A DNA stretch of 7,733 nucleotides. Source: C00003060 sp964502635. GTDB taxonomy: Bacteria; Desulfobacterota; Desulfobacteria; Desulfobacterales; C00003060. Made by a program: the position numbers and the translations under genes. Shown here piece after piece: positions 1 to 6,585 of this stretch; the first letter of the stretch is position 1; every line of letters begins with the position of its first letter. The stretch lies in assembly GCA_964502635.1 (NCBI GenBank), contig CAZCXI010000119.1, positions 1 to 7,733 of the forward strand, in the 5' to 3' direction. A model generated the notes under the pieces. That model was not told the DNA's origin and did no database searches. It worked only from the letters and a program-made list of their open reading frames with translations.

Positions 1-83
1 AATCCTCATGAGGCCGTCAACTCTTTTGACGATGACCGAAAAATGCTAATTGTTTGAGGGCGTCAGCCAGAATCTGGAATCAT
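1..83. other. Window edge downstream of the activase operon
   Basis: This short stretch follows the stop codon of the minus-strand 452-aa gene. It holds a small inverted repeat, CGTCAA at 15-20 and TTGACG at 26-31, with a 5-nt loop, and a perfect 10-bp palindrome CCTCATGAGG at 4-13. Neither is followed by a T-run on the minus strand, so I do not call a terminator. On the plus strand one frame is open from the window edge to a TGA at 55-57, which could be the last 18 codons of a convergent gene, but that is too short to judge. Confidence 0.3.
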
Positions 84-1442
84 CTAACTGTGCTTTTTCC
101 GCCCATTTCTCTTAAAGTGCTGATTGGCTTGGTACATGAAGGTCCTGATGGCGGCCTCCCTGCCCGGCTGATAGGTACCATCATAGGCCGCGTCCAGGTA
201 GGGGATCTTATTGCGGTTCATGATGGGTCTCATGATGGATGAAGTAATCGTGCTAGGCATGCAGGTAAAAGGATACACGTTGACCACGCCGTTATAGCCT
301 TCCTGCATGTATTCCATGATCCCGGCAATGCTCAAGCAGGCCTCCGTGCCTAATTCAAATGAGTAGAGATCATCCCTCGTGAGGATCTTTTCCATGTGGG
401 TCATCCCATGATCCACGGCCAGGTCAAGCAGGGGTTTCATCCGCTTGTAGGCCCGATCAAGTAGGATACGCTGGTATAACATGTCCCCACCACGGTTCAG
501 GAGCTTCTTGAGGCCAGATTTGACCCCGTCGAGGCGAAACTGTTTCAGATTCAACCGCAGACTTGTCTTGGCCTCTCTCACCCTGTCATAGGTGGTGTAG
601 TCCACCCATTCTGCGATAGAAGCATTGACGACCTCGGCCCCATACCGCTCCAGCATCTTGATCACATTCTGATTGGAATGAACATGGCTTCTGAGATAAA
701 TCTCACCAACAATGCCTATCAGGGGCTTGGGAGGAATGTCAGGGTCCACAAGGGCCTTGCCCTCTTCGATCATCTCTTCCAACCTGTCAAGAATCCTGTC
801 AAAATCCCTCGTGGCGCCGTAAGACTCAAATGAATTGGCCATGGTGATCATGGATCGCTCTATGAAGTCATCCGTCGCGCCTTCTTCTCTTTCATAAGGC
901 CTTATTCTCCATAGAAGCCTATCGAGAATGTCGCCTATGACGACAGAAAAATAGGCGGTTTTACGGAAGTCTCTGGCCCGGTTCTTGTCAATCATACCAT
1001 CGAGCGCATACGAATCTTGCGACGTGAGCGAGCCGATTTTCACTTTTCTCAATTCAGGGAAGGAATCCAGGACAATCCTCTGATACTTATTGTACATGCC
1101 GAAGCGGCACGGACCTTCCGCCTCCGGCATGAAAAAAACGTAATTTTCAGGGTTAAAATCGTCTCCCAGCCTTTCCTTTTCGTTCTTCAGGTAGAGCAAG
1201 ATGTCGCCCGTGGTCACCTGGCAGGGGAAACACTCTTTGCCGGAAGTGAACTCCTTTCCAAGTTCCAGCCCTTTATAGGTGTCCATAACCAGGGCATTCG
1301 TGCCAAACCCCCTGAAGGCCCCTGCAATAAGGTGAGCCCCTATTCTGTTCATCTCGGGTATGAGCAAGGTCTTGTCCCGGAGATTGAACTGACCCACGTT
1401 TTCAGAAAGGGATCGAAAGGTGGCACTCTTTTGTGCTTCCAC
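84..1442 (-). CDS. HgdB-like cysteine protein, partner of acyl-CoA dehydratase activase (COG3581-like)
   Basis: This 452-aa soluble protein resembles the C-terminal part of the very large fused 'acyl-CoA dehydratase activase' proteins of anaerobes, and more distantly the HgdB/FldC and double-cubane cluster families. Visible cysteine motifs are ECFPC (Cys71, Cys74), GPCRFGMY (Cys112), GTEAC (Cys369) and PFTC (Cys394). Their spread fits ligands of an Fe-S cluster, which is inferred from the family. IGIVGEIYLR near residues 242-251 begins the second Rossmann-like half, as in HgdB-type proteins. There is no signal peptide or membrane segment. The start is GTG, because the conserved N-terminal beta strand (LLIPEMNRIG, residues 26-35) begins soon after it and the next Met is residue 31. 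It lies 7 bases after the upstream stop, in a different frame, so the two are co-transcribed and probably translationally coupled. The family assignment is strong; the substrate or electron acceptor is unknown. Confidence 0.88.
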   Translation of the reverse strand: MEAQKSATFRSLSENVGQFNLRDKTLLIPEMNRIGAHLIAGAFRGFGTNALVMDTYKGLELGKEFTSGKECFPCQVTTGDILLYLKNEKERLGDDFNPENYVFFMPEAEGPCRFGMYNKYQRIVLDSFPELRKVKIGSLTSQDSYALDGMIDKNRARDFRKTAYFSVVIGDILDRLLWRIRPYEREEGATDDFIERSMITMANSFESYGATRDFDRILDRLEEMIEEGKALVDPDIPPKPLIGIVGEIYLRSHVHSNQNVIKMLERYGAEVVNASIAEWVDYTTYDRVREAKTSLRLNLKQFRLDGVKSGLKKLLNRGGDMLYQRILLDRAYKRMKPLLDLAVDHGMTHMEKILTRDDLYSFELGTEACLSIAGIMEYMQEGYNGVVNVYPFTCMPSTITSSIMRPIMNRNKIPYLDAAYDGTYQPGREAAIRTFMYQANQHFKRNGRKKHS

Positions 1443-1446
1443 GACT

Positions 1447-1451
1447 ACCTC
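1447..1451 (-). promoter_or_regulatory. Ribosome binding site overlapping the upstream stop codon
   Basis: On the minus strand GAGGT lies about 5 bases before the GTG start at 1442, and its first two bases belong to the TGA stop (1452-1450) of the 1027-aa gene. Terminating ribosomes would therefore sit on the initiation region of the second gene, which suggests coupled synthesis of the two proteins. It also supports the GTG as the true start. Confidence 0.6.
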
Positions 1452-4400
1452 AATTGGCGGCCTTCAGTCTCTCGTCGAACTGGGTGTGCATCTTCTGCAT
1501 GGTATTTTCAATGACATTCTTGTAGGCCTCCAATCTCGTCATCACACCGGCCACGGCGCTGTGCTCATCCAACTCCAGAATAAGGTAGGGTTTGTCCCCC
1601 ATAATGTACTTGTAAAAGTGTTCAATGAAAGAGTCTGCGCCACAGCTGAAGTTGGTGATGTGGAGGCCAAAGTAGTTGGGGTGGGCCTCTATGAATTTGG
1701 CGGTCCTGAGAATCTGAGCGCCCAATCCCCAGTACATGGAGGGAAAGTCGGAAAGGTCTACCGAGGTGACATCAATAAAGTCCATGGGAAGTGCCATGAC
1801 CCCGATCTTGGCCAGGTTCTGTCCGAGCCTAAGATTCAGCCTTTCGTCATACAGGTTGTAAGGACGTCCCGTGACCACGACCAAAGGGCTTCCATGGCCG
1901 TGGGCGTTCAGGATTTCCTTGCCCCTTTGATACATCTCCCTGGTAAATGCGGCTTGCCTTTCTAACCCATATTGTAATGCCTTTCCTATTTCCATTTTGG
2001 TCCTTCTGAGCCTTTTCGAAAGCTGCTCCGCCAGTTCCAGGGCCAGCGTGGGCGTGTCATGTTTCAGATGGACGATCGGGCTCAAAATAGAGTCCCTGTC
2101 GAGGCCGAGGGCGGTTCGAACCATATATTGATTGGCCTGCAACAGCGGGCAATAGAATCCCGTCTCAGACGCCTTTGGGGTGCGCATATTAACGATAGAG
2201 GGCAGATAAAGGAACCTCGTCTTTCCAATGAGTTCCTTCACGTGACCATGGGATACTTTCACTGGATAACAGGTCTCCGCCGTCATGGCTTCAATACCTG
2301 CGCTGGAAATATGGGTGTTGGTGGGGGGCGTCAAGACAAGTCTGAAACCGAGTCGATCGAAAAAATGCGCCCACAGAACCCCGGTCTGGTGGGCGTACAG
2401 CGCTCGCTGCATACCAACGGTTGGCCGTCCATCCACCTCCAGCAAGGGGTCTTCCCTCAGCTCCTCACACACACCCGCCATGTGGGTACGCCATATCCGC
2501 CCTCTCAATTGGAAGTGATTCTCTTGCTTGGTCCCCTTTCTTCCCATCAATTCATATCGGCCGCACTCTCCTCCCCAAACGCTCTTCCGGCCATCAAAAT
2601 CGTATATTTTGAGTTTGCACTGGTTGTGGCACTTGGGGTCTGCCCGGCAGATCTTTTCCTTATAGGCCATTCGATCGCATATGGCGCTGTCCAATCCGCG
2701 AAAGACGGTCTTGCGCTGATTTTCCCGAATCATCTTTTCCTGCACACTAATGGCCGCCCCAAGGGCACCAAGCACTTCCCTGTGCCTGGGAACGACGAGG
2801 CCGCGGCCGAGGACGTTTTCGAAGGCGGCAACCACACCCCGGTTCAGAGAAGGGCCTCCCAGAAACATGACCCTGCGGCCTATTTTCCTCTTTCCCACCA
2901 CGCGATTCAAATAGTTGTGAACAATGGCAAAGCAGAGACCTGCTATGAGATCATTCCTGGGTACGCCCTTCTGATGGTAGGAAACCAGATCCGATTCCAT
3001 GAAGACAGTGCACCGCTCTGCCAGTTTTATGGGGTGATCAGACGAGAGGGCAATTTTCTGAAATTCCTCTACAATGTTGATGCCATACTTGTTGGCAAGT
3101 TCATGCAGAAAGCTCCCCGTACCGGCGGCGCACACCTTGTTCATGTCAAAATCAAGCGGATGCGTGTTGGCGATGGATATGTATTTTGAGTCCTGACCGC
3201 CGATCTCAAAGATGGTGTCAATGGAGGCATCTATTTCCACTGCCCCCCTGGCGTGGGCTGTGATCTCGTCGATGATCAGGTCCACGTTCAGAAAATCCCC
3301 AACGACATTTCGACCTGATCCGGTCGTGGCTGTTCCAACAAGATGAATCCTGTCGCCCATTTCATCACGGATACCCTCCAACAGTCTCTGCGTCACCTCC
3401 ACCGGTTTTCCCTGAGTGTGGACATATTGCTTATGTATGATCTCACGATCTTCACTGATAAGCGCATGCTTGGTGGTTGTGGAGCCGATATCGATACCCA
3501 GATAAACCGGGATTTTCTTGTTGATCCATATTCTTCGCACCTCGTTGTCTTCCGGAAAATCCGTCTGTTTCAACTGGAGCTTAGGTGCCAAGGGCAGGCA
3601 AGACGAATCCTTTACCCCCGTGTTTGCGGATCCATCCAGATTCAAACGATTCTGTGTCCCGGATTCAAGGGCCTGTATGGCCACCCCCAGGGCACCAATG
3701 GAGGTGTTATGAGGAGGAACAATCAAAGCCGGAAAGTAGTTCTTAAAGGCGCGCACCTGGAGTTCATTCATGGAAAGCCCGCCGACAAATAGAATGGGCT
3801 CTTCGAGCATGCGATTAGATACGATGGTGCTCATGTAATTTCTGGCATTTCCCACATGCAATCCATAGATGATGTCCTCAAGCTTCTCCCCCTTGTTCTG
3901 CAGGTGAATCATGTCTGATTTGGTAAAGACCGTACACCGGCAGGCCACGTGGGCGGGACTCCGGCTCTTCAGACCAAGCTGGATGAAGTCAGCCAGTATC
4001 TCGTCTATCTGATCTTGGGAGACATGAACCTGCTTGTCATAGATGGATGTGGCCAGCCGTTGCGCCTGTTGATCAATGAAGGAACCCGTGCCGGAGGCAC
4101 ATGGACCATTGGTATTAAAATAATCGAGTTCCCAGCCCTCATTGTCATGGTCGATCTGGAGAAGGGCCGTGTCCTGGCCCCCCATACTGATGATCGTTCT
4201 TACATTCGGTTCTATGCGCACAGCTCCCAAGACCTGGCTGATCGTTTCAAATTCATAAAAGCCCTCCATCTGTTGGCTGATCTTCTGACCGTGATTCCCC
4301 GTAAAGGCAACCGCCGTTATCTTTCCATCCAATGTCTCATACAATTCACCGACAAGCTTGAGGACCTCTTCTTCCACCTTTCCCATGTGACGCATGTAAG

Positions 4401-4533
4401 CAGACTCGTAAATGATTTCTCTGGCCTCGTTGATGACGACACAGTTAAGGCTCACCGATCCCGCATCAATGCCCACAATATAATGATGCGCACTTGCTGT
4501 CTTTTTTCCCTTAATCATGGCTGCCGGTTTCAT
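1450..4533 (-). CDS. Acyl-CoA dehydratase activase: two BcrAD/BadFG ATPase domains plus DUF2229-type domain
   Basis: This 1027-aa protein is of the ATP-dependent activase type that injects low-potential electrons into 2-hydroxyacyl-CoA dehydratases, benzoyl-CoA reductases or related Fe-S proteins. ASKHA domain 1 (about 18-291) shows GIDAGS, SMGGQD, NGPCASGTGSF (Cys145), CRCTVF (Cys198, Cys200) and FVGGLS. ASKHA domain 2 (about 343-596) shows GIDIGSTTTK, EIGGQDSK, CAAGTGSF (Cys468), ERCTVFMESD (Cys508) and FLGGPS. In HgdC of Acidaminococcus the two equivalent cysteines of each monomer hold one [4Fe-4S] cluster across the homodimer; here both pairs lie in one chain. A cysteine-rich linker (Cys619, 629, 635, 639, 657) precedes the DUF2229-like region (about 702-1010, with ETCYPVK and FSCGADSF). 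The ATG at 4533 has a strong Shine-Dalgarno. An in-frame TTG at 4590 would add 19 residues, but it has a poorly spaced site and sits where transcription may begin. Family certain, substrate unknown. Confidence 0.92.
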   Translation of the reverse strand: MKPAAMIKGKKTASAHHYIVGIDAGSVSLNCVVINEAREIIYESAYMRHMGKVEEEVLKLVGELYETLDGKITAVAFTGNHGQKISQQMEGFYEFETISQVLGAVRIEPNVRTIISMGGQDTALLQIDHDNEGWELDYFNTNGPCASGTGSFIDQQAQRLATSIYDKQVHVSQDQIDEILADFIQLGLKSRSPAHVACRCTVFTKSDMIHLQNKGEKLEDIIYGLHVGNARNYMSTIVSNRMLEEPILFVGGLSMNELQVRAFKNYFPALIVPPHNTSIGALGVAIQALESGTQNRLNLDGSANTGVKDSSCLPLAPKLQLKQTDFPEDNEVRRIWINKKIPVYLGIDIGSTTTKHALISEDREIIHKQYVHTQGKPVEVTQRLLEGIRDEMGDRIHLVGTATTGSGRNVVGDFLNVDLIIDEITAHARGAVEIDASIDTIFEIGGQDSKYISIANTHPLDFDMNKVCAAGTGSFLHELANKYGINIVEEFQKIALSSDHPIKLAERCTVFMESDLVSYHQKGVPRNDLIAGLCFAIVHNYLNRVVGKRKIGRRVMFLGGPSLNRGVVAAFENVLGRGLVVPRHREVLGALGAAISVQEKMIRENQRKTVFRGLDSAICDRMAYKEKICRADPKCHNQCKLKIYDFDGRKSVWGGECGRYELMGRKGTKQENHFQLRGRIWRTHMAGVCEELREDPLLEVDGRPTVGMQRALYAHQTGVLWAHFFDRLGFRLVLTPPTNTHISSAGIEAMTAETCYPVKVSHGHVKELIGKTRFLYLPSIVNMRTPKASETGFYCPLLQANQYMVRTALGLDRDSILSPIVHLKHDTPTLALELAEQLSKRLRRTKMEIGKALQYGLERQAAFTREMYQRGKEILNAHGHGSPLVVVTGRPYNLYDERLNLRLGQNLAKIGVMALPMDFIDVTSVDLSDFPSMYWGLGAQILRTAKFIEAHPNYFGLHITNFSCGADSFIEHFYKYIMGDKPYLILELDEHSAVAGVMTRLEAYKNVIENTMQKMHTQFDERLKAAN

Positions 4534-4538
4534 GTCTG

Positions 4539-4545
4539 CCCCCTT
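4539..4545 (-). promoter_or_regulatory. Ribosome binding site that decides the activase start
   Basis: On the minus strand AAGGGGG, one mismatch from AAGGAGG, ends 5 bases before the ATG at 4533. The competing in-frame TTG at 4590 is served only by GAGGAG 13 bases upstream, which is too far for efficient initiation. This favours the 1027-aa product over the 1046-aa one. Confidence 0.6.
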
Positions 4546-4596
4546 CTTTGCCTTAGGGAAGCTTTGGCGATCATATGAACCTTTTTTCAAGCAGAG

Positions 4597-4626
4597 TTCT
4601 TATCTCCTCTAACCTTTATCTGTCAA
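4597..4626 (-). promoter_or_regulatory. Candidate sigma70 promoter for the activase operon
   Basis: The minus strand carries a perfect -35 hexamer TTGACA (4626-4621), an 18-bp spacer and a weak -10, TAAGAA (4602-4597). Transcription would begin near 4590, leaving a leader of about 57 nt before the ATG at 4533. Only half of the -10 matches consensus, so the call rests mainly on the -35 and the position. A second, weaker minus-strand candidate has TTGACC at 4709-4704. Confidence 0.35.
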
Positions 4627-4865
4627 GAGCTATGGCCCTCGAATCGGAGCAAGTGGGAACACCTCCCCTGTTTAAGCGAATATTTGCCAAGGAGATGCCC
4701 GTTGGTCAAGAGGGCTATGCTTACATATGTTCTTGTTTTATCAAATATTACCTGCTAAAGGAGAGAAAACTTCATGGCTTGGAGAAGCGGGCGACGAACG
4801 CCCATCCGGGGAATATGTTCATGAAGGCTATAGTATCAAGGACTTATGTTTAAAACGGCCAAGAT

Positions 4866-4870
4866 GGAGG
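4866..4870 (+). promoter_or_regulatory. Ribosome binding site of rng
   Basis: GGAGG lies 7 bases before the ATG at 4878 and only 4 before the adjacent in-frame GTG at 4875. The spacing favours ATG as the start, which gives 495 residues. Confidence 0.6.
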
Positions 4871-4877
4871 CCAAGTG

Positions 4878-6365
4878 ATGACAACCAGAAATGAGCCACA
4901 CAAGATTCTCATCAATGCGGTGGATCCGGAAGAATGCCGGATTGCCCAGGTAAAAGGGGGCCACCTTGAAAACTTCAGTATTGAGACCGCTGCCGGGGAA
5001 CTGACTCGAGGCAACATTTATAAAGGGGTGGTCACAGGCGTAGAGCCAAGCTTGCAGGCGGCTTTTGTTAACTACGGAGGGGGAAGAAACGGTTTTTTAC
5101 AGCAACACGAGATCCACAGCGACTACTATGCTGAAAGTCCTGTGGCAAAAAAGAAGGCCAGCCGTACGATCCGAGACCTCATCCAGCCCGGCAGGGAACT
5201 CCTGGTTCAAGTGACCAAGGACCCCGTCTTGAACAAAGGGGCCTTGGTGACGACTTACATATCCTTACCTGGTCGCTATGCCGTCTTGATGCCCGGTGCA
5301 AAAAGCTCGGGCGTTTCCAGAAAGATCGAAGATGAAAAAGAAAGGCAGCGCCTGAAAGCGATTGTGGATTCCCTGAAGCTCCCCGAAGGATTTGGAACCA
5401 TTGTTCGCACAGCGGGCAAGCACCAGAAAAAACGCGAGCTTTCCAAGGATGTCCGCTATTTGCTTCGCCTGTGGGAAAACATCAGGAAACAGGGGCTCTC
5501 CAGGCCTGCCCCGTGTCTCCTCTACAAAGAACGTCACCTTGCCATTCGCGCCATACGAGATCACTTCACACCGGAGGTCAACGAGATCCTTGTGGATAAC
5601 AAGGAGATCTATCGCGATGTCAAGGATTTCATGCGCATCGTTTCTCCCAAGCACACAAAGATCGTTAAACTCTATGGCGATCCCCGGCCTATTTTCACCA
5701 AGTATCAGCTTGAGGACCAGATTGCGTCCATCTTTGCAAGCCAGGTCCGCTTGAAATCCGGCGGCCGGATTGTGATCAACCCCACAGAGGCCCTGGTCGC
5801 TATCGATGTGAATTCCGGCAAATTTACCCGTGAAGGCTCGATGGAAAAGACGGCCTTCGGAACGAACATGGAAGCGGCGCCGGAGATCGCCAGGCAGCTG
5901 CGTCTTCGGGATCTGGGCGGCTTGATCGTTATTGACTTTATTGACATGCGGGACCGCAAACATAATCAGGCGGTGGTTAGGGCCATGAAGGAGCACACCA
6001 GGCTGGATAAGGCTCGGATCAGCATCGGCATGATATCTAAGTTTGGGCTCATGGAGCTGGCTCGTCAGAGGATCGCTGCCTCCATAGAGTACGGCAGTTT
6101 TGTTCCGTGCCTTCATTGCCAAGGCAAAGGGCTGGTTCCGTCAGCCGAGAAGCTGGCTCTCGACTTCTTGAGGAAGCTTCGTTCAGAGATACTCAAGAAC
6201 CATGTGACCCACGTGAAAGGCATTGTGCCTGTCAACGTGGCTGACTATCTCCTGAACAGAAAACGGAAGGAAATCCTGGATGTTGAGGTAAGCCGGAACC
6301 TGACCATCACGATCGAAGGAGATCCCGCCATGCAACCGGGTGAAAGTCGCACCACTTGTGATTAG
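4878..6365 (+). CDS. rng: Ribonuclease G (RNase E/G family endoribonuclease)
   Basis: This 495-aa cytoplasmic endonuclease cleaves single-stranded A/U-rich RNA, matures the 5' end of 16S rRNA and takes part in mRNA decay, as known for E. coli RNase G (489 aa). The S1 domain is at about residues 35-125 (GNIYKGVVTGVEPSLQAAFV). The 5'-sensor region includes SLPGRYAVLMPGA and IVRTA. The DNase I-like catalytic core has Asp310 in VAIDVNSGKFT and Asp353 in IVIDFIDMRD. Their 43-residue spacing equals that of the metal-binding Asp303 and Asp346 of E. coli RNase E. The Zn-link is CLHCQGKG (Cys411, Cys414), keeping both cysteines of the usual CPxC. The chain stops after the small C-terminal domain and lacks the long disordered degradosome scaffold of RNase E, so RNase G is the better name. 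It is divergent from the activase operon and followed by a 220-bp gap, so it is probably transcribed alone. Confidence 0.95.
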   Translation: MTTRNEPHKILINAVDPEECRIAQVKGGHLENFSIETAAGELTRGNIYKGVVTGVEPSLQAAFVNYGGGRNGFLQQHEIHSDYYAESPVAKKKASRTIRDLIQPGRELLVQVTKDPVLNKGALVTTYISLPGRYAVLMPGAKSSGVSRKIEDEKERQRLKAIVDSLKLPEGFGTIVRTAGKHQKKRELSKDVRYLLRLWENIRKQGLSRPAPCLLYKERHLAIRAIRDHFTPEVNEILVDNKEIYRDVKDFMRIVSPKHTKIVKLYGDPRPIFTKYQLEDQIASIFASQVRLKSGGRIVINPTEALVAIDVNSGKFTREGSMEKTAFGTNMEAAPEIARQLRLRDLGGLIVIDFIDMRDRKHNQAVVRAMKEHTRLDKARISIGMISKFGLMELARQRIAASIEYGSFVPCLHCQGKGLVPSAEKLALDFLRKLRSEILKNHVTHVKGIVPVNVADYLLNRKRKEILDVEVSRNLTITIEGDPAMQPGESRTTCD

Positions 6366-6585
6366 TCGGCCGCGGGCCGTGTCGGCAATGGCTTATCGAA
6401 GCTCCTTGACCCCCCTTGTGTTTTCCTGTAAACGCCGTTTGTTTTGTGCTAATGGAATCACAGTTTTCGACCTCCCTTGAAGAGCAACCTCGAAATCAAG
6501 GCGCATATTATTGTCGAAGACACGGTTACAACGAGCCACTGGACAAGGGACAACGGAGGCTGCCAATCAGTGAGGGAATGAGGTC
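6366..6585. other. Intergenic gap between rng and the decarboxylase beta subunit
   Basis: No confident gene lies here. Just after the rng stop is a GC-rich hairpin, CGGCC (6367-6371) with GGCCG (6375-6379) and a 3-nt loop; no T-run follows, so it is at most a weak transcription end. A possible plus-strand promoter is TTGACC (6406-6411), a 17-bp spacer and TAAACG (6429-6434), with a poor -10. Two crossing inverted repeats occur further on: TTTCGA (6465-6470) with TCGAAA (6490-6495), and CCTTGA (6475-6480) with TCAAGG (6496-6501). A 45-codon frame (6452-6589) overlaps the next start codon by ATGA but lacks a ribosome binding site. GAGGG at 6572-6576, 9 bases before the ATG at 6586, probably serves the downstream gene. 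Confidence 0.35.

Larger units (their letters stand above)
4534..4877. other. Divergent intergenic and leader region between activase operon and rng
   Basis: These roughly 340 bases separate two divergent transcription units and should contain both promoters. The minus-strand candidate is described separately. For rng I see only partial plus-strand matches: TTGGTC at 4702-4707 followed by TATGTT, and an isolated TATAGT at 4829-4834 without a -35. The plus strand also has a strong AAAGGAG at 4757-4763 before a 16-codon reading frame (4774-4824), and a 4-codon frame (4864-4878) whose TGA overlaps the rng ATG. A plus-strand frame open from 4575 to 4853 has no ribosome binding site at its start and no recognisable protein features, so I do not call it a gene. 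No tRNA, riboswitch or clear terminator was seen. Confidence 0.4.

Noticed and set aside
1..57. Possible C-terminal tail of a convergent plus-strand gene
   Set aside because: Only 18 codons are in the window; an open stretch of that length occurs readily by chance.
1440..1452. Programmed frameshift or sequencing error joining the two activase genes
   Set aside because: The second frame has its own GTG and well-placed GAGGT, the first protein ends naturally, and no slippery run is present at the junction.
2059..3189. A 376-codon open frame on the plus strand
   Set aside because: It lies wholly opposite the strongly conserved activase coding sequence, shows no recognisable motif or ribosome binding site, and is explained by codon bias of the minus-strand gene.
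3949..4578. A 209-codon open frame on the plus strand
   Set aside because: It is antisense to ASKHA domain 1 of the activase, with no supporting features.
4575..4853. A 92-codon open frame in the divergent intergenic region
   Set aside because: Its start lacks a ribosome binding site, its composition is irregular, and it would overlap the expected promoters of both flanking units.
5265..6122. A 285-codon open frame on the minus strand
   Set aside because: It is antisense to the catalytic core of RNase G, whose protein sequence is unmistakable; no family features are visible in the antisense product.
6367..6379. GC-rich hairpin after the rng stop as an intrinsic terminator
   Set aside because: The stem is only 5 bp with a 3-nt loop, and no T-run follows it.
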